Below are positions 29,960 to 30,973 of a DNA stretch of 30,973 nucleotides, one piece after another. The first letter of the stretch is position 1. The number at the start of each line of letters is the position of its first letter. The DNA lies in NCBI GenBank assembly GCA_963849005.1, contig CAWKGC010000006.1, positions 1 through 30,973 on the forward strand, read 5' to 3'. The stretch comes from CAWKGC01 sp963849005. Lineage in GTDB: Bacteria > Pseudomonadota > Gammaproteobacteria > Burkholderiales > Usitatibacteraceae. The position numbers and the translations under genes are program-made. The notes beneath the pieces are model-generated. The model was given only the letters and a program-made list of their open reading frames with translations. It made no database searches and was not told where the DNA came from.

Positions 29960-30973
29960 TCAGGGCTTTTGGCTGGCGCGCGAATGCCGGTGCACTGCCT
30001 CCACCAGCGCGGCGACATGGTCCGGGGGCGTGAACTGGGAAATGCCATGACCGAGGTTGAAGACATGGCCCGGGCCTTTTCCATAGCCGTCGAGGACGCG
30101 CTTCGCTTCGCTTGCGATCACCTCCGGGGGGCCGAACAGGACCATCGGGTCCAGGTTGCCTTGCAGCGCCACGCGACCGCCGACCCGTGCGCGCGCCTGG
30201 GCGATATCCGTCTGCCAATCGAGGCCGAGCGCGTCGGCGCCGGTCTCGGCCATCGCTTCAAGCCATTGGCCGCCGCCCTTGGTGAAGAGGATCCTGGGAA
30301 CGATGCGCCCGTCGTGTTCGCGGACGAGGGAGGCGAGCACCTCCCGGGAATAGGCGAGCGAGAACTCCGCGTAGGCCGCGCCGGACAGCGCGCCTCCCCA
30401 GGTATCGAAGATCATCACGGCCTGCGCGCCGGCCTCGATCTGCGCATTCAGGTAGGACGCGACCGCCTTTGCGTTGACCGACAGGAGCCGATGCATGAGA
30501 TCGGGCCGTGCGTACATCATCGTTTTCACGCGGCGGAAGTCATCGCTGCCGCCGCCCTCGACCATGTAGCAGGCGAGCGTGAACGGGCTGCCGGAAAAGC
30601 CGATCAGCGGCACGCGCCCGGCGAGCGTCTTCGCGATCAGGCTCACCGCATCGGTCACGTAGCGCAGGCTCGCGCCAACGTCGGGGACGGCGAGCCTCGC
30701 GATGTCTTCCTCCGTGCGCACCGGCCGCTCGAACTTCGGCCCTTCGCCCTCCGCGAAATACAGGCCCAGGCCCATCGCATCGGGCACGGTGAGGATGTCT
30801 GAAAACAGGATCGCGGCGTCGAGCGGGAATCGCTCGAGCGGCTGCATCGTCACCTCGCAGGCGTAGTCGGGATTCTTGGCAAGCCCGAGGAAGCTGCCGG
30901 CACGCTTGCGGGTGGCGTTGTACTCGGGGAGGTAGCGTCCGGCCTGGCGCATGACCCAGATCGGCGTGTGCTC
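29960..30973 (-). CDS. hemE: Uroporphyrinogen decarboxylase, 5' end outside window
   Basis: The C-terminal 337 codons of HemE; the start lies beyond the right edge, with EHTPIWV read at the edge just before MRQAGRYLPEY. HemE removes four acetate carboxyls from uroporphyrinogen III to make coproporphyrinogen III for heme. The family motifs MRQAGRYLPEY (active-site Arg), the FSDILTVPDAMG segment with its Asp, GFSGSPFTLACYMVEGG, FDTWGGALS and QGNLDP with HVFNLGHGI are all intact. A full protein of about 355 aa is expected, so roughly 15-20 codons are missing. It reads leftward and is followed by a 15-nt palindrome and the DnaA-box region upstream of priA. Confidence 0.97.
   Translation of the reverse strand, partial: EHTPIWVMRQAGRYLPEYNATRKRAGSFLGLAKNPDYACEVTMQPLERFPLDAAILFSDILTVPDAMGLGLYFAEGEGPKFERPVRTEEDIARLAVPDVGASLRYVTDAVSLIAKTLAGRVPLIGFSGSPFTLACYMVEGGGSDDFRRVKTMMYARPDLMHRLLSVNAKAVASYLNAQIEAGAQAVMIFDTWGGALSGAAYAEFSLAYSREVLASLVREHDGRIVPRILFTKGGGQWLEAMAETGADALGLDWQTDIAQARARVGGRVALQGNLDPMVLFGPPEVIASEAKRVLDGYGKGPGHVFNLGHGISQFTPPDHVAALVEAVHRHSRASQKP

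Overview
The window is a GC-rich chromosomal segment that most resembles a betaproteobacterium. Supporting this are the order argS - SPOR-domain gene - dsbA - SDR, the neighbouring glmU, glmS, priA and hemE, a Gcr-type 'site-specific recombinase' (a family typical of Neisseria and Burkholderia), a beta-type Crp/Fnr regulator, and TRAP and NitT/TauT carriers beside CoA-transferase and HMG-CoA-lyase-like genes. No tRNA, rRNA, phage, transposase or CRISPR array was found. The genus cannot be set from this sequence alone.

Layout. 1-4795: amino-sugar block with glmU and glmS. Between them, on the minus strand, lie a small membrane protein gene and a Crp/Fnr regulator, each preceded by a similar TGCGC-N6-GCG(C/T) palindrome. 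A possible short RNA or attenuating leader ending in a strong intrinsic terminator sits just before glmU. 4801-10573: a less conserved stretch with a TonB-like membrane-anchored protein whose start codon lies inside a dispersed palindromic repeat, an alpha/beta-hydrolase fused to a metacaspase-type caspase domain, an Hsp33 homologue missing two of its four zinc cysteines, a TerB-DUF697 protein, a tiny secreted protein and an Ala/Pro-rich lipoprotein. 10629-14953: a dctP-dctQ-dctM TRAP operon (Tat-exported, 2-oxoacid-type binding protein) divergent from a CaiB/BaiF CoA-transferase gene broken by one extra base. 15095-18259: a DUF3300-DUF2950 pair and an HMG-CoA-lyase-like gene. 18406-21675: a NitT/TauT-type ABC importer (binding protein, ATPase, permease) plus a cupin, with a cluster of REP-like hairpins between the binding protein and ATPase genes. 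21719-25539 (minus): argS - SPOR - dsbA - SDR. 25618-30973: the Gcr membrane protein, priA and the 3' part of hemE, with three DnaA-box-like sites between priA and hemE.

How the genes may work together. GlmS and GlmU make UDP-GlcNAc for the envelope. The TRAP carrier, CoA-transferase and lyase suggest uptake of an organic (probably 2-oxo) acid, activation to a CoA ester and cleavage. The ABC-cupin operon imports a small organic solute that the sequence does not identify. DsbA and the SPOR protein serve the envelope, and PriA serves replication restart.

The strongest leads are the hydrolase-caspase fusion next to a cysteine-depleted Hsp33, the palindromes that supply the ends of three reading frames (two convergent genes both end in KSGSET inside one 28-bp inverted repeat), a PriA that appears to lack its winged-helix domain and has DEEN in place of DEEH, and the paired palindromes around the Crp/Fnr gene.
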